Shown here one piece after another: positions 15,558-24,389 of a stretch of DNA of 61,486 nt (positions are counted from its first letter, which is position 1; each line of letters starts with the position of its first letter). Source of the DNA: a virus. Made by a program: the position numbers and the translations under genes. The stretch is from positions 1 to 61,486 of IMG/VR virus record IMGVR_UViG_3300032215_000085, one strand, 5' to 3'. Below the pieces are notes generated by a model, which was not told the origin of the DNA, ran no database searches, and saw only the letters and a list, made by a program, of their open reading frames with translations.

Positions 15558-16122
15558 AAATGTTAATAGTAAGTGTGGACTTTGTGTCTGTATTTTCAAT
15601 TGACTTTGTGTCTGCTGAATATGTTTGTACTAATTTGGTATTGTGTTTAAAGAATAAATCAAATTCCATGATGTACCAATCACCGTACTTTTCGCTTCCG
15701 TAAAAGAAAAAAGTATCAGTGATCCATGTTAGCTTGCATTGCACAGCAACATAACGACCCTTACGATTAAACTTCATAAACAGAATGTTTAAATCGTCTG
15801 GATCGGCTACATCAAGTAGTTGTTCTAACCAAGAATCCAATATTTTGTGTTCACCTGATAATAATAAGTGAAAGGGAAAATCAGCGTAAAACTTGCATTC
15901 TACGTTCATCTTCGGAAAGCTTTGTCCGGGCACAATATCACCCTTAAAGCTACGAATCTGACCTTCATGTAGAATCTGTGTTCTAGATTGATTCTTGCCA
16001 CCAACGTAAGCACCGGAACCAGGGGCACGAATAAAGCTTTCACTATATTTTTCGCTTAGATATTTTGCGATTTCTCGCTCAAACCCTGATCCTTTGTTCT
16101 TACTCGGTGATGGCATAGACAT
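15556..16122 (-). CDS. PD-(D/E)XK nuclease, Holliday-junction-resolvase-like
   Basis: A 188-aa protein (ATG at 16122; another ATG two codons later). The N-terminus KNKGSGFEREIAKYLSEKYS followed by FIRAPGSGAYVGG, then KGDIVPG and NVECKFYADFPF, gives the E, D and ExK residues expected of restriction/resolvase-like PD-(D/E)XK nucleases. The family cleaves DNA using Mg2+. It is the last gene of a minus-strand unit with gp46 and gp47, so a role in recombination or DNA end processing is likely. The C-terminal ~25 residues (THR/LYS/ASP-rich DTKSIENTDTKS) look like a disordered tail. An in-frame TTG at 16143 is a less likely start. Confidence 0.75.
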   Translation of the reverse strand: MSMPSPSKNKGSGFEREIAKYLSEKYSESFIRAPGSGAYVGGKNQSRTQILHEGQIRSFKGDIVPGQSFPKMNVECKFYADFPFHLLLSGEHKILDSWLEQLLDVADPDDLNILFMKFNRKGRYVAVQCKLTWITDTFFFYGSEKYGDWYIMEFDLFFKHNTKLVQTYSADTKSIENTDTKSTLTINI

Positions 16123-16152
16123 ATACTTATCTCTTGTGTGCAACTTTCAAAA

Positions 16153-18225
16153 TTATTCTACGTCTACTGCTGTACTATATGTGGTAAAGCCATTTTCTTT
16201 CACGACTTTCAATACGCTAGGAACTCGTCCGGCTAATTCTTCACGATGACTAACAAGCCAAATAGACTTATGTCGTCTACGTGACATGTCCTTAAGAATA
16301 GCAATAGCGTTTTCAACACCCATTGTGTCTAGCCCACTGTCAATCAATTCGTCAATAAACAATGTATTGATTGGTGCATATAAGTTCTCCCAAACATCAC
16401 GAAAAGCAAAACTCAAGCCTAGAATCAACCGATTACGTTCACCACGACTTAAATTGTCAAAGTCAAGTTCACGGCCCAACTCAGTAATTTCAACTGTTAA
16501 ATCATTTTGAAATACTACTTGATGTGGTAATCCAATCTTATCTAAGTAATGTGTTAATCTGCTATTCAAGTATGACAGATTTTGGTCAATGATTTTCTTA
16601 CGTACAAAACTATCTTTGCTAGTTAAAATATCTAACAAAAACTTTTGATGTTCCATAGTCTTAGTTAGTTTATTGATTGCTTCAAAATCAATTGCTTGCA
16701 ACGCATTACTTTCCATCTCTGTAACCTGTTCAGCATATGGATCAGACTCAGCAGCCTTAGTTTCAATTTGCTGTAACAACCCTGATACTTTGCTACGATG
16801 TTCAATCGCTTGTGCTTCTGTATCATAATGCGTAACTGGCATAGGACCCACTTCAACTGATGTAAGTTCTGCTAGTTGTTCACTATATGGATCAACTTCT
16901 TTTTCTTTCTCAAGTATCTTTGTGCGAATGTTTTCTGCATCACTACCATGACGAATTGCTTCTGCTTCTGTCTTGTAATGTGTCTTAGGCTTATCTCCCA
17001 ATACAATGTCTTTATCGTTTAATTCTTTTAATTGATTCAACAGTGTAGTAACATGAAATTGTGCATCTTCTAGCATCTTTTCTTTATCTGCTAGAACCTT
17101 AGCGTGTTGTTCGTCATGGAAATCTTGACCGCAAGCATAACATTGATGTGCTAACAACTTTATAATTTCAACATTTAATTTCTCAATTAACTTGTTTTCT
17201 TTATCAATGTCCTTATTGATTCGTGCAACTTCTTTGTCTCTGTCTGCAATTTCTTTTGACTTGTTATTATACTCAACCAAGGCACGATGTGCTAAGATTT
17301 CTTGTACGATATCTATTCTGGTTAGTTTTTCTGCTTGATTTAATAAGTCAGTAACATCTTTATCTTGCTTTTGCTTCCAAGCAGTTTGTCTAGCCAATAA
17401 TGCATTATATGTATCTTGTTGTTTCTTCTTTTGATTCCAGATTACTAACTCTTTATGTGCTAGTAATTCACTATCAATATCAATTTGTGACAGTTCATCA
17501 TATTGTGCAACTAAGTATGCTAAGTCATTTTCATGTTTCTTTTGCCAAAGCCCTTGTCTGCGCTTTAAACTTTCTATTTGTTCTTTGACACGCTTATTGG
17601 CTTCTTCAACTGCTTTGACTTTGAATTCTTCGCTTTGTATTCCATCTTTAGTTTCTTTCAACAATATTTTTATTGTTTCAGCTTTTTCAGATAATAATGT
17701 GATACCCAATAACTGTTCAATGATTTCACGTTGTTCGTTATTTTTTAATGCTAAGAATGGTTCTGAATATGTATTCAATGCTACGATATGACGAAACATG
17801 CTACTAGACATACACAATACTTTTTCAATTGCTACTTGTGTTTCTTTGTTCTCACCCTGTGCATCGTCCGTACCTTTTTGTAAATCATTATTTACATAAA
17901 ATCGTAATAGATTTGGCTTACGACCACGCTCAATCTTATAGTCAATACCACCCACACTAAACTCAAGTGTAACTAGCATACCCTTTCCATTTGTACGATT
18001 AACTAAATTATCTTTTCTGATTGAGTTAATGGGTACACCGAACAATGCATAGCTCAGACCTTGAATAAGACTAGTCTTACCTGTACCATTACGAGCACCG
18101 TCACCACCTAAGTCTAAGTTCTCACCTAGAATAAGTGTTAAGTCTTGTCGGTTAAAGTCAACTGCTTGTGTGACTTGACCAATTGATAGAAAGTTTCGTA
18201 ATGTAATGTTCTTTAATAATATCAT
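16153..18225 (-). CDS. 46: Recombination endonuclease subunit gp46 (SbcC/Rad50-like ATPase)
   Basis: A 690-aa SMC-like ATPase. Walker A lies in GENLDLGGDGARNGTGKTSL (residues 34-53). Two coiled-coil arms (about 170-340 and 370-560) flank a zinc hook CYACGQ near residue 361. The ABC signature LSRGERNRLILG is near 595 and the Walker B FIDELIDSGLD near 625. With gp47 it forms the nuclease-ATPase that resects DNA ends and drives T4 recombination-dependent replication. It is longer than T4 gp46 (560 aa), mainly in the coiled coils. The start overlaps the stop of the upstream 73-aa gene by 4 bp (ATGA), indicating coupled translation. Confidence 0.96.
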   Translation of the reverse strand: MILLKNITLRNFLSIGQVTQAVDFNRQDLTLILGENLDLGGDGARNGTGKTSLIQGLSYALFGVPINSIRKDNLVNRTNGKGMLVTLEFSVGGIDYKIERGRKPNLLRFYVNNDLQKGTDDAQGENKETQVAIEKVLCMSSSMFRHIVALNTYSEPFLALKNNEQREIIEQLLGITLLSEKAETIKILLKETKDGIQSEEFKVKAVEEANKRVKEQIESLKRRQGLWQKKHENDLAYLVAQYDELSQIDIDSELLAHKELVIWNQKKKQQDTYNALLARQTAWKQKQDKDVTDLLNQAEKLTRIDIVQEILAHRALVEYNNKSKEIADRDKEVARINKDIDKENKLIEKLNVEIIKLLAHQCYACGQDFHDEQHAKVLADKEKMLEDAQFHVTTLLNQLKELNDKDIVLGDKPKTHYKTEAEAIRHGSDAENIRTKILEKEKEVDPYSEQLAELTSVEVGPMPVTHYDTEAQAIEHRSKVSGLLQQIETKAAESDPYAEQVTEMESNALQAIDFEAINKLTKTMEHQKFLLDILTSKDSFVRKKIIDQNLSYLNSRLTHYLDKIGLPHQVVFQNDLTVEITELGRELDFDNLSRGERNRLILGLSFAFRDVWENLYAPINTLFIDELIDSGLDTMGVENAIAILKDMSRRRHKSIWLVSHREELAGRVPSVLKVVKENGFTTYSTAVDVE

Positions 18226-18443
18226 TTTAATTTTCTAAAAAAACTGTCTTTGGCTAATTTCTCAGCCTTCACTGTTCGTTCTATTATGCCTTCTAATTTT
18301 AGTTTAACTGAAATCAAACTTTTTTGTTCTCTTAAACTACCTATATAGGAATGAGTATGAGTTAATTCAGATAAAGCAATACCCAGATGTTTGTTTACTT
18401 TAATTAATGATTCTAATTCTCTAACTTCTCTGGGTATCTTCAT
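18222..18443 (-). CDS. Small helical protein between gp47 and gp46
   Basis: A 73-aa basic, helical protein (MKIPREVRELESLIKVNKHL) not assigned to a family. It overlaps gp47 (18440-18443) and gp46 (18222-18225) by 4 bp each, so it is translationally coupled to both nuclease subunits. T4 also has small ORFs between genes 46 and 47. A role as an accessory of the gp46/47 complex is inference from position only. Confidence 0.7.
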   Translation of the reverse strand: MKIPREVRELESLIKVNKHLGIALSELTHTHSYIGSLREQKSLISVKLKLEGIIERTVKAEKLAKDSFFRKLK

Positions 18444-19453
18444 AGGTTATTGTAAATCTCTAATAGGATTCGTTTGTCAAATGTGTTTGATTCAATGCTG
18501 TTAATCTGGTCGATGACAATCTGGTCTACACTTTCAAACTTAAGACCATCAAATCCTTGATTTTCTTTTTGTTCGACCTTCATAGGTATCAATGTCATCT
18601 CACGTAGTTTGTGTTCTGGTATCATGGTTTCACGTATAAAGTTTGCTTCTTCATAGCTAATATCAATGTCAAGATGTACTCTAACATGACTGTCAATTAA
18701 TAGCAACCCTTCAGGGTTTTCTAAGATATCACTAAGTTTATGTACTCTAAATATGGGCTGTCTTGGCCAACTATGAAAGACTGGTTCAACTCCCCATTCC
18801 AATATCATCATGCCACGTGCATCATCACCTGCATCAGCATAGTTATGTGGGAAAGCATTACCGATATACCAAATGTTTTTCTTTGCTTGTCGTTTATGAA
18901 AATGCCCACTGAATACTTTATCAAAGCCAGTAAAATGTTCACTACTAATTTCACCGTGATCGGGCATCTCTACCATAGCATTCATGTAAAAACTTGGTAA
19001 TTCAAAATGACCGAACATATATTTACCAGATAACTTTTGAACTTTCTTATAGTCATCTTGTACAAGCCAAGGTGCAATAACAACATCACCTTGACTAAAC
19101 CAATCATTAACGATTGTCACGTTAGGTAAATGTCGAGCCCATTCAACTGAATGAATGTCTCGCTTGTCTCTATAATAAAGGTCATGATTGCCGGGTATAA
19201 AGAATACTTGGTCAAATGAAGCACTTAATTTCTCAAGTGCTTGTAGACCAAAGGTCAATGTGTGAATATTAATACTAGCACGGTGATGATTGTAATCACC
19301 TAAAAAGAAACAGGTTTCACAACCCTCTTCTTTTGCTTTTTTAATAAACCAGTCTACGAAATTAGCACAGTCTTGATTGTGCTGTAAACTGTTGCTCTTA
19401 AGTCCAAAATGAATGTCAGTAAAAACTGCGGCTTTTTTAAAAAGGTTAGTCAT
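18440..19453 (-). CDS. 47: Recombination endonuclease subunit gp47 (SbcD/Mre11-like)
   Basis: A 337-aa calcineurin-like phosphoesterase. The metal-binding motifs are in the family order: FTDIHFG (residues 10-16), FLGDYNHHR (about 50), PGNHDLY (about 85) and SGHFHKRQ (about 180). It is the nuclease partner of gp46. T4 gp47 is 339 aa, the same length. The ATG at 19453 (MTNLFKKAAVFTDIHFG) is chosen over an in-frame TTG at 19489 because it gives the normal Mre11 N-terminus and the TTG lies inside the -35 element. A sigma70-like promoter ends only five bases before the ATG. Confidence 0.96.
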   Translation of the reverse strand: MTNLFKKAAVFTDIHFGLKSNSLQHNQDCANFVDWFIKKAKEEGCETCFFLGDYNHHRASINIHTLTFGLQALEKLSASFDQVFFIPGNHDLYYRDKRDIHSVEWARHLPNVTIVNDWFSQGDVVIAPWLVQDDYKKVQKLSGKYMFGHFELPSFYMNAMVEMPDHGEISSEHFTGFDKVFSGHFHKRQAKKNIWYIGNAFPHNYADAGDDARGMMILEWGVEPVFHSWPRQPIFRVHKLSDILENPEGLLLIDSHVRVHLDIDISYEEANFIRETMIPEHKLREMTLIPMKVEQKENQGFDGLKFESVDQIVIDQINSIESNTFDKRILLEIYNNL

Positions 19454-19459
19454 TCGTAT

Positions 19460-19489
19460 ATTATATAGGAAACGGAGGTGCAAAAGCAA
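19460..19489 (-). promoter_or_regulatory. Sigma70-like promoter of gp47
   Basis: On the minus strand TTGCTT (19484-19489), an 18-bp spacer and a perfect TATAAT (19460-19465). The -10 ends 6 bp before the ATG, so the transcript would be almost leaderless. Confidence 0.6.
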
Positions 19490-19496
19490 CTCCGTT
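19471..19496 (-). terminator. Hairpin after gp55, possible weak terminator
   Basis: AACGGAGGTGC (19471-19481) pairs with GCAACTCCGTT (19486-19496) with one mismatch around AAAA. It lies 7 bp past the gp55 stop and overlaps the gp47 -35 element; only a short T run follows. Confidence 0.4.
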
Positions 19497-19503
19497 GGTT
19501 AAA

Positions 19504-20409
19504 TTATTCTTCGTAGACGGTAGAACTAGTTCCAACACCCTGGCGTGACCAGCTTGGATTAAGCCCATTCATTTCCAAAATATCATCACGGATATTTTGA
19601 TTGCGCTTTTCGGTGTTTAATACACGACAGAAACTATTAGTAATAGCCGCTGTATAATATGCAAATGGATTTGCCGATTTAGCTTCATTGAAACGTAAGC
19701 CGACATATGTAAGTTGAAGAATAGCTGAATTACGCATTTCATCATTGTATGTGTACCCGCGCCAATTAAATTTCATTGCGTATTTTTCACATAACATAAT
19801 GTACATACGTGCAAGCTTGTTGGTGATATTTCCATGATCCTTACCAAACTCACCGTTTTCTAAATCACCTTTCCAATGACTTTTTCCGATAACTCTGAAA
19901 GTGTTTGTGCTATCTAAGCGGAAGTGCTGAAACGGCGGGAAGTTGACTTTAACATGTACCATATCGTCAACTTCTTTAGCAGTAGTAGGATCTTCTAAGT
20001 CAGCAAAAATCTCATCAGCATCGCCCTCGTATTCAAAGATATCTTTAGCAGTTTTCTTTTTGTCTACCTTACGTGGTTGTTTGGGTGCAACCGGAATATG
20101 ATCCCAAGTCATTACTCTAAACACTAAGTCTGTTGTAGGAATAGATATTGGATCAGTCGTACCTTTAGCAATACCCTGCTCAACATCCATTCTTTCAGCA
20201 CGATTTTCACGTGCTAATTGAATGTTCTCTGGTTTATATGCATACTCTAAACTTTGAGGGATGCTAGCTTGCGGCATATCCACAATAAAATCATATCTAT
20301 GGTCTGTGTCTACTAGAAAAGTGCAATATGAGTTTTTACTACTGTGAATCTCTTTTAAAATGTCTTTGTTATTTAAATAATTTACTGGTTTTTTAGTTAT
20401 GATAGTCAT
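19504..20409 (-). CDS. 55: Late-transcription sigma factor gp55 with long N-terminal extension
   Basis: A 301-aa protein. The C-terminal ~105 residues match gp55-family sigma factors: NKLARMYIMLCEKYAMKFNW, NDEMRNSAILQLTYVGLRFN, AKSANPFAYYTAAITNSFCR and VLNTEKRNQNIRDDIL. In T4, gp55 (185 aa) with gp33 and the sliding clamp directs host RNA polymerase to TATAAATA late promoters, which abound in this window. The extra ~190 N-terminal residues have a conserved-looking first 80 residues, a basic linker (KQPRKVDKKK) and an acidic segment, and I do not recognise a domain. A sigma70-like promoter with an overlapping 16-bp palindrome precedes it. Confidence 0.88.
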   Translation of the reverse strand: MTIITKKPVNYLNNKDILKEIHSSKNSYCTFLVDTDHRYDFIVDMPQASIPQSLEYAYKPENIQLARENRAERMDVEQGIAKGTTDPISIPTTDLVFRVMTWDHIPVAPKQPRKVDKKKTAKDIFEYEGDADEIFADLEDPTTAKEVDDMVHVKVNFPPFQHFRLDSTNTFRVIGKSHWKGDLENGEFGKDHGNITNKLARMYIMLCEKYAMKFNWRGYTYNDEMRNSAILQLTYVGLRFNEAKSANPFAYYTAAITNSFCRVLNTEKRNQNIRDDILEMNGLNPSWSRQGVGTSSTVYEE

Positions 20410-20427
20410 ACGTGGTTAATGTTTCCT

Positions 20428-20463
20428 TGTTACAATTGTAACAGAATTGTAGACAAAAAGCAA
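20428..20463 (-). promoter_or_regulatory. gp55 promoter with palindromic operator-like site
   Basis: Minus strand: -35 TTGCTT (20458-20463), 17-bp spacer, -10 TACAAT (20435-20440). The 16-bp perfect palindrome TGTTACAATTGTAACA (20428-20443) covers the -10. AAGGAA downstream serves as ribosome site. The palindrome may bind a dimeric regulator; this is inference. Confidence 0.65.
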
Positions 20464-20506
20464 CTATTTTTTTTAGGAAAAGGTAAAAATAGCACTTTTT
20501 AGTAGC

Positions 20507-20514
20507 GATAAATA
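20507..20514 (+). promoter_or_regulatory. Late promoter of the baseplate operon
   Basis: GATAAATA lies 20 bp before the 404-aa gene, with AAAGG as ribosome site. It is the first box in front of the 20535-28020 genes. Confidence 0.65.
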
Positions 20515-20534
20515 TATTTAGCAAAGGTTTAAAC

Positions 20535-21749
20535 ATGGCAACAACATTAGGTGGACAATACATTCCGGCAACAATTGATCCGGGACAAGAAGCATTAGCA
20601 CAAACACAGGCTAGTGTTCTGACTACTATACAGGCAACCCCAGTATCAGCCCCTGCTCCTATATCAGATACTGCGGCTAAGATTGGCATATTTTCTAACC
20701 CAACCTATCCTGAGCCTCCTGTGGTATCAACTCCAGCAAATCCAGAAACTCCGGCAGCCGGTATTGCATTTAATCAAGGGGGTCTAGGATCTAGGGCTAC
20801 CGATCAAGTAGCTGGATTGACAACTGAACAACTTGCACCCGGAGATACCCCTGCACCAAGTACTTGGTCTGGCATGGGAGCGGCAGTGGCAGCTGCTGGT
20901 GGCACATCAACCACTCAAAATAATACTCAACCGGAGCCGGTCACTCCCCCTAGCACTGACTGGAGAGTTAAACTAACATTAGCTGATAAAGCTTATTTTT
21001 TATATATGGCATCTGATCCAGGAATTCTTGCACCACTACAAGAAACTAAGGGTGTGATTTTCCCGTACACACCTAGTATTAACATGAGTTATGCTGCCAA
21101 TTACGACCCAGTTGATGTTGCACATAATAACTATAAAATCTTTCAATATAAAAATAGTAACGTGGGTGATATTTCAATAACCGCTGACTTTACAGCGCAG
21201 GATACTAATGAAGCAAATTATTTGTTAGCAGTAATTCATTTCTTTAGATCCGCTACAAAAATGTTTTATGGACAAGACACTAACCCGCCTAACGGAACTC
21301 CTCCTCCGTTATTATATCTTAGTGGTTACGGTCAATTTCAATTTGATAAACATCCGGTAGTGATATCTAGTTTTAGTTATCATCTACCACAAGACGTTGA
21401 TTACATTAAAGCTGGAGTTTTATCAGGTCCGGCAGCAAACAATGTACCAGGAAAAAAACAAGAAGAAAAAACAAAACCTGAAAACATATTTCAAAAAGCT
21501 AAATCATTTCTTAGCTCAATGTTACGATTAGAAGGGTCTAACTTAAATAAAGGAGCAGTTGTAAACAACCCGCAATTTAAAACAAATCAAATAGCAACAC
21601 CCACATATGTTCCTACTAAGATTAGTTTAACCATAACATTATTGCCAATAGTATCACGTGGTGATATGAGTCAACGGTTTAGTTTAAAAGACTATGCAAA
21701 TGGAAAATTATACAGTGGCACTGCATCAAAACATAAAGGAATGTGGTAA
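20535..21749 (+). CDS. Baseplate/tail-tube junction protein (gp48/gp54-like)
   Basis: A 404-aa protein. Residues 1-140 are low-complexity (Ala/Pro/Thr), probably an extended arm. Residues about 145-404 carry a folded domain with GVIFPYTPSINMSYAANYDP, then NVGDISITADFTAQDTNEAN and AVIHFFRSATKMFYG, as in T4-like baseplate cap proteins that start the tail tube. It is the first gene of a unit followed by gp53, a hub, gp5, gp25 and gp6, which supports a baseplate role. Assignment to gp48 or gp54 is by resemblance and position; a precise choice cannot be made by eye. Its stop overlaps the start of the gp53-like gene (TAATG). Confidence 0.6.
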   Translation: MATTLGGQYIPATIDPGQEALAQTQASVLTTIQATPVSAPAPISDTAAKIGIFSNPTYPEPPVVSTPANPETPAAGIAFNQGGLGSRATDQVAGLTTEQLAPGDTPAPSTWSGMGAAVAAAGGTSTTQNNTQPEPVTPPSTDWRVKLTLADKAYFLYMASDPGILAPLQETKGVIFPYTPSINMSYAANYDPVDVAHNNYKIFQYKNSNVGDISITADFTAQDTNEANYLLAVIHFFRSATKMFYGQDTNPPNGTPPPLLYLSGYGQFQFDKHPVVISSFSYHLPQDVDYIKAGVLSGPAANNVPGKKQEEKTKPENIFQKAKSFLSSMLRLEGSNLNKGAVVNNPQFKTNQIATPTYVPTKISLTITLLPIVSRGDMSQRFSLKDYANGKLYSGTASKHKGMW

Positions 21750-22051
21750 TGGCTTTATATAACGCAAACAGTCCTTATTACAACACGGATGTTGTTAACA
21801 GACAATTTTTAGATATAATGATTGATAGACCTATATCAAAAGACCCGATGGATATATATTGGCAAATCACACAAACATATTCGTTGCGTCCGGATTTACT
21901 TGCATATGACTTGTACAATGACGGCAGCTTGTGGTGGGTATTTGCACAACGTAATCCAAATCGTATTAAAGATCCGTTATTTGATTTTGTTGCTGGTACA
22001 TGGATTTTCTTACCACAACTAACAAATCTAAAAACTGCGTTAGGTATATAA
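21749..22051 (+). CDS. 53: Baseplate wedge protein gp53-like
   Basis: A 100-aa protein (ATG at 21749; an in-frame GTG two codons upstream is possible). It carries the gp53-family pattern: YWQITQTYSLRPDLLAYDLY, then SLWWVFAQRNPNRIKDPLFD and FVAGTWIFLP, resembling a LysM-like fold. T4 gp53 is 196 aa, so this is the short form common in other T4-like phages. The start codon overlaps the preceding stop (TAATG) and an AAGGA site lies inside the upstream gene. Confidence 0.85.
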   Translation: MALYNANSPYYNTDVVNRQFLDIMIDRPISKDPMDIYWQITQTYSLRPDLLAYDLYNDGSLWWVFAQRNPNRIKDPLFDFVAGTWIFLPQLTNLKTALGI

Positions 22052-22052
22052 G

Positions 22053-24389
22053 ATGGCAACAGTAAGCACTACACAGGATGATTATACTGCACCAAAATCT
22101 AATCAAAATAAAAATACAGTATCTGAAGCTGAGGTAGTACCACCAACTAACTCAAACACAAGTACAAACACACAACAAAAGAGTGCGCCAGGAGCAAGAA
22201 CCTTCAATCCATTATCAATGTTCAGTAGCTATACGTATCATATAACATTGTATATGATTACTCCTTATTCGTATAATAAATTTATTGAACAAGGTAATAA
22301 AGGTATATCTCCTAAAGATATGTTTGTTGTCGCTGAGTCAGGTGGAACAAATGTTAATGGTAAAAATCAACGACTATTTGATTTAGATTTCTACATTGAC
22401 GACTTTAGTTTTCAAACTTATTTGAGTACAAATGCAAATAAGGGAGCAAGTGTCGATTCTTTGTCATTTAGTTTTAAAATTGTTGAACCGTATGGTTTTA
22501 GCTTTATGTCTGCACTAAAAGCCGCGGCATTGAAAGTAGTAGGAAAAAGTGATTTGCCCGGACATGAGAAAGCAAAACACCACTTACAACAACTATATAT
22601 GATTGGCATCAAGTTCTATGGATATGACGCTGATGGTAATTTGGTAACAGATGATACAACTAATCAACTTATACCAAATACAGATAACGGTAGTTCAAAT
22701 GATACATTTGCAGATAATGGAGTATTTGCTAGATATTTCCCAATCAATATTACTGAAATGCAATTTAGATTAGATGGTAAAGCAACTGTTTATAACTTTA
22801 AAGCAATCAATGTATCAGTCAACACGGGTAATGGTGTTAAGCATAATCAAATTAAAACTAGCCAAGCTTTAACAGGAAAAACAGTTGAAGAATTGTTATC
22901 TACTGGAGAAAACAGTTTAGAAAAATTATTGAACAAAATTCAAGAAGACCAATTTCCTAAAGATATTTCTGTTAAAAACGTTTTTAAAATTAAGTTTAAT
23001 AAGGGTGAGAATAGTAAAATTAAAAATTCAATTATAACTAGAGGAAAAGCATCGGATAGAAATAAATCAGCAATGAGTGGTAGTGCTAACGTCACTGACT
23101 CATCTAAAGCAAATGATAAAACTGCACAATCTGCAAAACCGGACAACAATACTCGCACATTTGAAATCCCGGCAGGAACTTCTATTACTCAAGCAATAGA
23201 AAGAGTTATTGCACAAAGCGCATACATTACTGACGCATTAACAGCAAAAGGTAATGAAGATATGGAAGATTGGAGTGATGAAGCTAAGGCAGCAGAAAGA
23301 ACAAGACTTCAGTGGTTTGTAATTACCCCTGTATGTAAAATGTTAGCGTTTGATCCAAAAGTAAATGATTTTGCATATGAAATTACATACATAATCAATG
23401 AATATAAAATTCCAAGAGTTAGGTCAGCTTATGTGTCTGAACCAACTCCCTATCACGGAGCACATAAAATTTATGAATACTGGTATACTGGAAAGAATAG
23501 TGAAGTATTGAGTTACGAACAAAAATATAATGGTCTATTCTATATGGATGCATTAGATAATCCAAATCCAAATGAACCTTTTCCAAACTCAAGTGGTCTG
23601 ACAGTACCGATTAAACCTTTCTCAAAACAAAATGCAGATGATTCTGCGTTGTTTGATAAAGCTGGTCAAATGATAGCAAGTGTGCGTACAAGTTTGTATA
23701 GTCCCGGTGAACAAGCAATGGCAACAATACAAATATTAGGTGATCCTGATTTTATTTGTACTACAGTAGGAATGAATTACAATGTCTATGATGAAAATTA
23801 TGGACCTGATAAATCAGTCGATCCACACGCTGGTCAAGTTTTTGTACAAATTGTATTTAATGAGGGTGTTGATTATGACCATGATGTTGGTATAATGAAT
23901 CTTAAAACTAATATAATGTTGTATGATTATCCTAAATATCTTAAAGACACAAAAGGTATAATTTATTCTGCAACAGATGTTGTATCTACATTCTCAAAAG
24001 GTAGATTTACACAAGAACTACACCTAGTAATGTATAGTCCTCCACCAGACAAACCTGATAGTAAATCTGAAACAGCAAGAGAAGTTGATTCATTGGCAGC
24101 ACGACATCCCGCACCAACAAAAGGACTTACACCAGATGATGCGGCTAAGACTAATGAACCTACTGTTGAATCTGCATCTGCTATTGGTCCCCCTCAGTCT
24201 TATTCTGCTGATTTAAATTCTACTAATAGCAGTGTGTTAGGTGCAATAACCGGTGGTAGAGTTAAAGTAGCAAATCAAACAACTCTTTCTGCTACTAACC
24301 CCCAGAATGTAGTACAAGGACCAAATGATGATAATCCTGGGGTAACAGTATCAACTAACATTCAAAATGAAGGTAGGACATTTGCATGA
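22053..24389 (+). CDS. Baseplate hub-like structural protein, 778 aa
   Basis: A 778-aa protein between gp53 and the gp5-like spike. The first 50 residues are Ser/Thr/Asn-rich linker, followed by SMFSSYTYHITLYMITPYSY and VDSLSFSFKIVEPYGFSFMS, then a low-complexity segment (about 330-370) and a second folded part (about 375-680), with a disordered tail. Its partnership with the spike (stop/start overlap ATGA) and size suggest the gp27-like hub that holds the gp5 trimer. I do not see a specific signature, so hub identity is inferred from order. Confidence 0.5.
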   Translation: MATVSTTQDDYTAPKSNQNKNTVSEAEVVPPTNSNTSTNTQQKSAPGARTFNPLSMFSSYTYHITLYMITPYSYNKFIEQGNKGISPKDMFVVAESGGTNVNGKNQRLFDLDFYIDDFSFQTYLSTNANKGASVDSLSFSFKIVEPYGFSFMSALKAAALKVVGKSDLPGHEKAKHHLQQLYMIGIKFYGYDADGNLVTDDTTNQLIPNTDNGSSNDTFADNGVFARYFPINITEMQFRLDGKATVYNFKAINVSVNTGNGVKHNQIKTSQALTGKTVEELLSTGENSLEKLLNKIQEDQFPKDISVKNVFKIKFNKGENSKIKNSIITRGKASDRNKSAMSGSANVTDSSKANDKTAQSAKPDNNTRTFEIPAGTSITQAIERVIAQSAYITDALTAKGNEDMEDWSDEAKAAERTRLQWFVITPVCKMLAFDPKVNDFAYEITYIINEYKIPRVRSAYVSEPTPYHGAHKIYEYWYTGKNSEVLSYEQKYNGLFYMDALDNPNPNEPFPNSSGLTVPIKPFSKQNADDSALFDKAGQMIASVRTSLYSPGEQAMATIQILGDPDFICTTVGMNYNVYDENYGPDKSVDPHAGQVFVQIVFNEGVDYDHDVGIMNLKTNIMLYDYPKYLKDTKGIIYSATDVVSTFSKGRFTQELHLVMYSPPPDKPDSKSETAREVDSLAARHPAPTKGLTPDDAAKTNEPTVESASAIGPPQSYSADLNSTNSSVLGAITGGRVKVANQTTLSATNPQNVVQGPNDDNPGVTVSTNIQNEGRTFA

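Noticed and set aside
15479-15559. 26-codon ORF (MHTPESNGTAQSVQSQGG...) in the structured region
   Set aside because: No ribosome site, overlaps two stable hairpins and the terminator, and the stop lies in the T run; treated as chance coding, though it could be rechecked by conservation.
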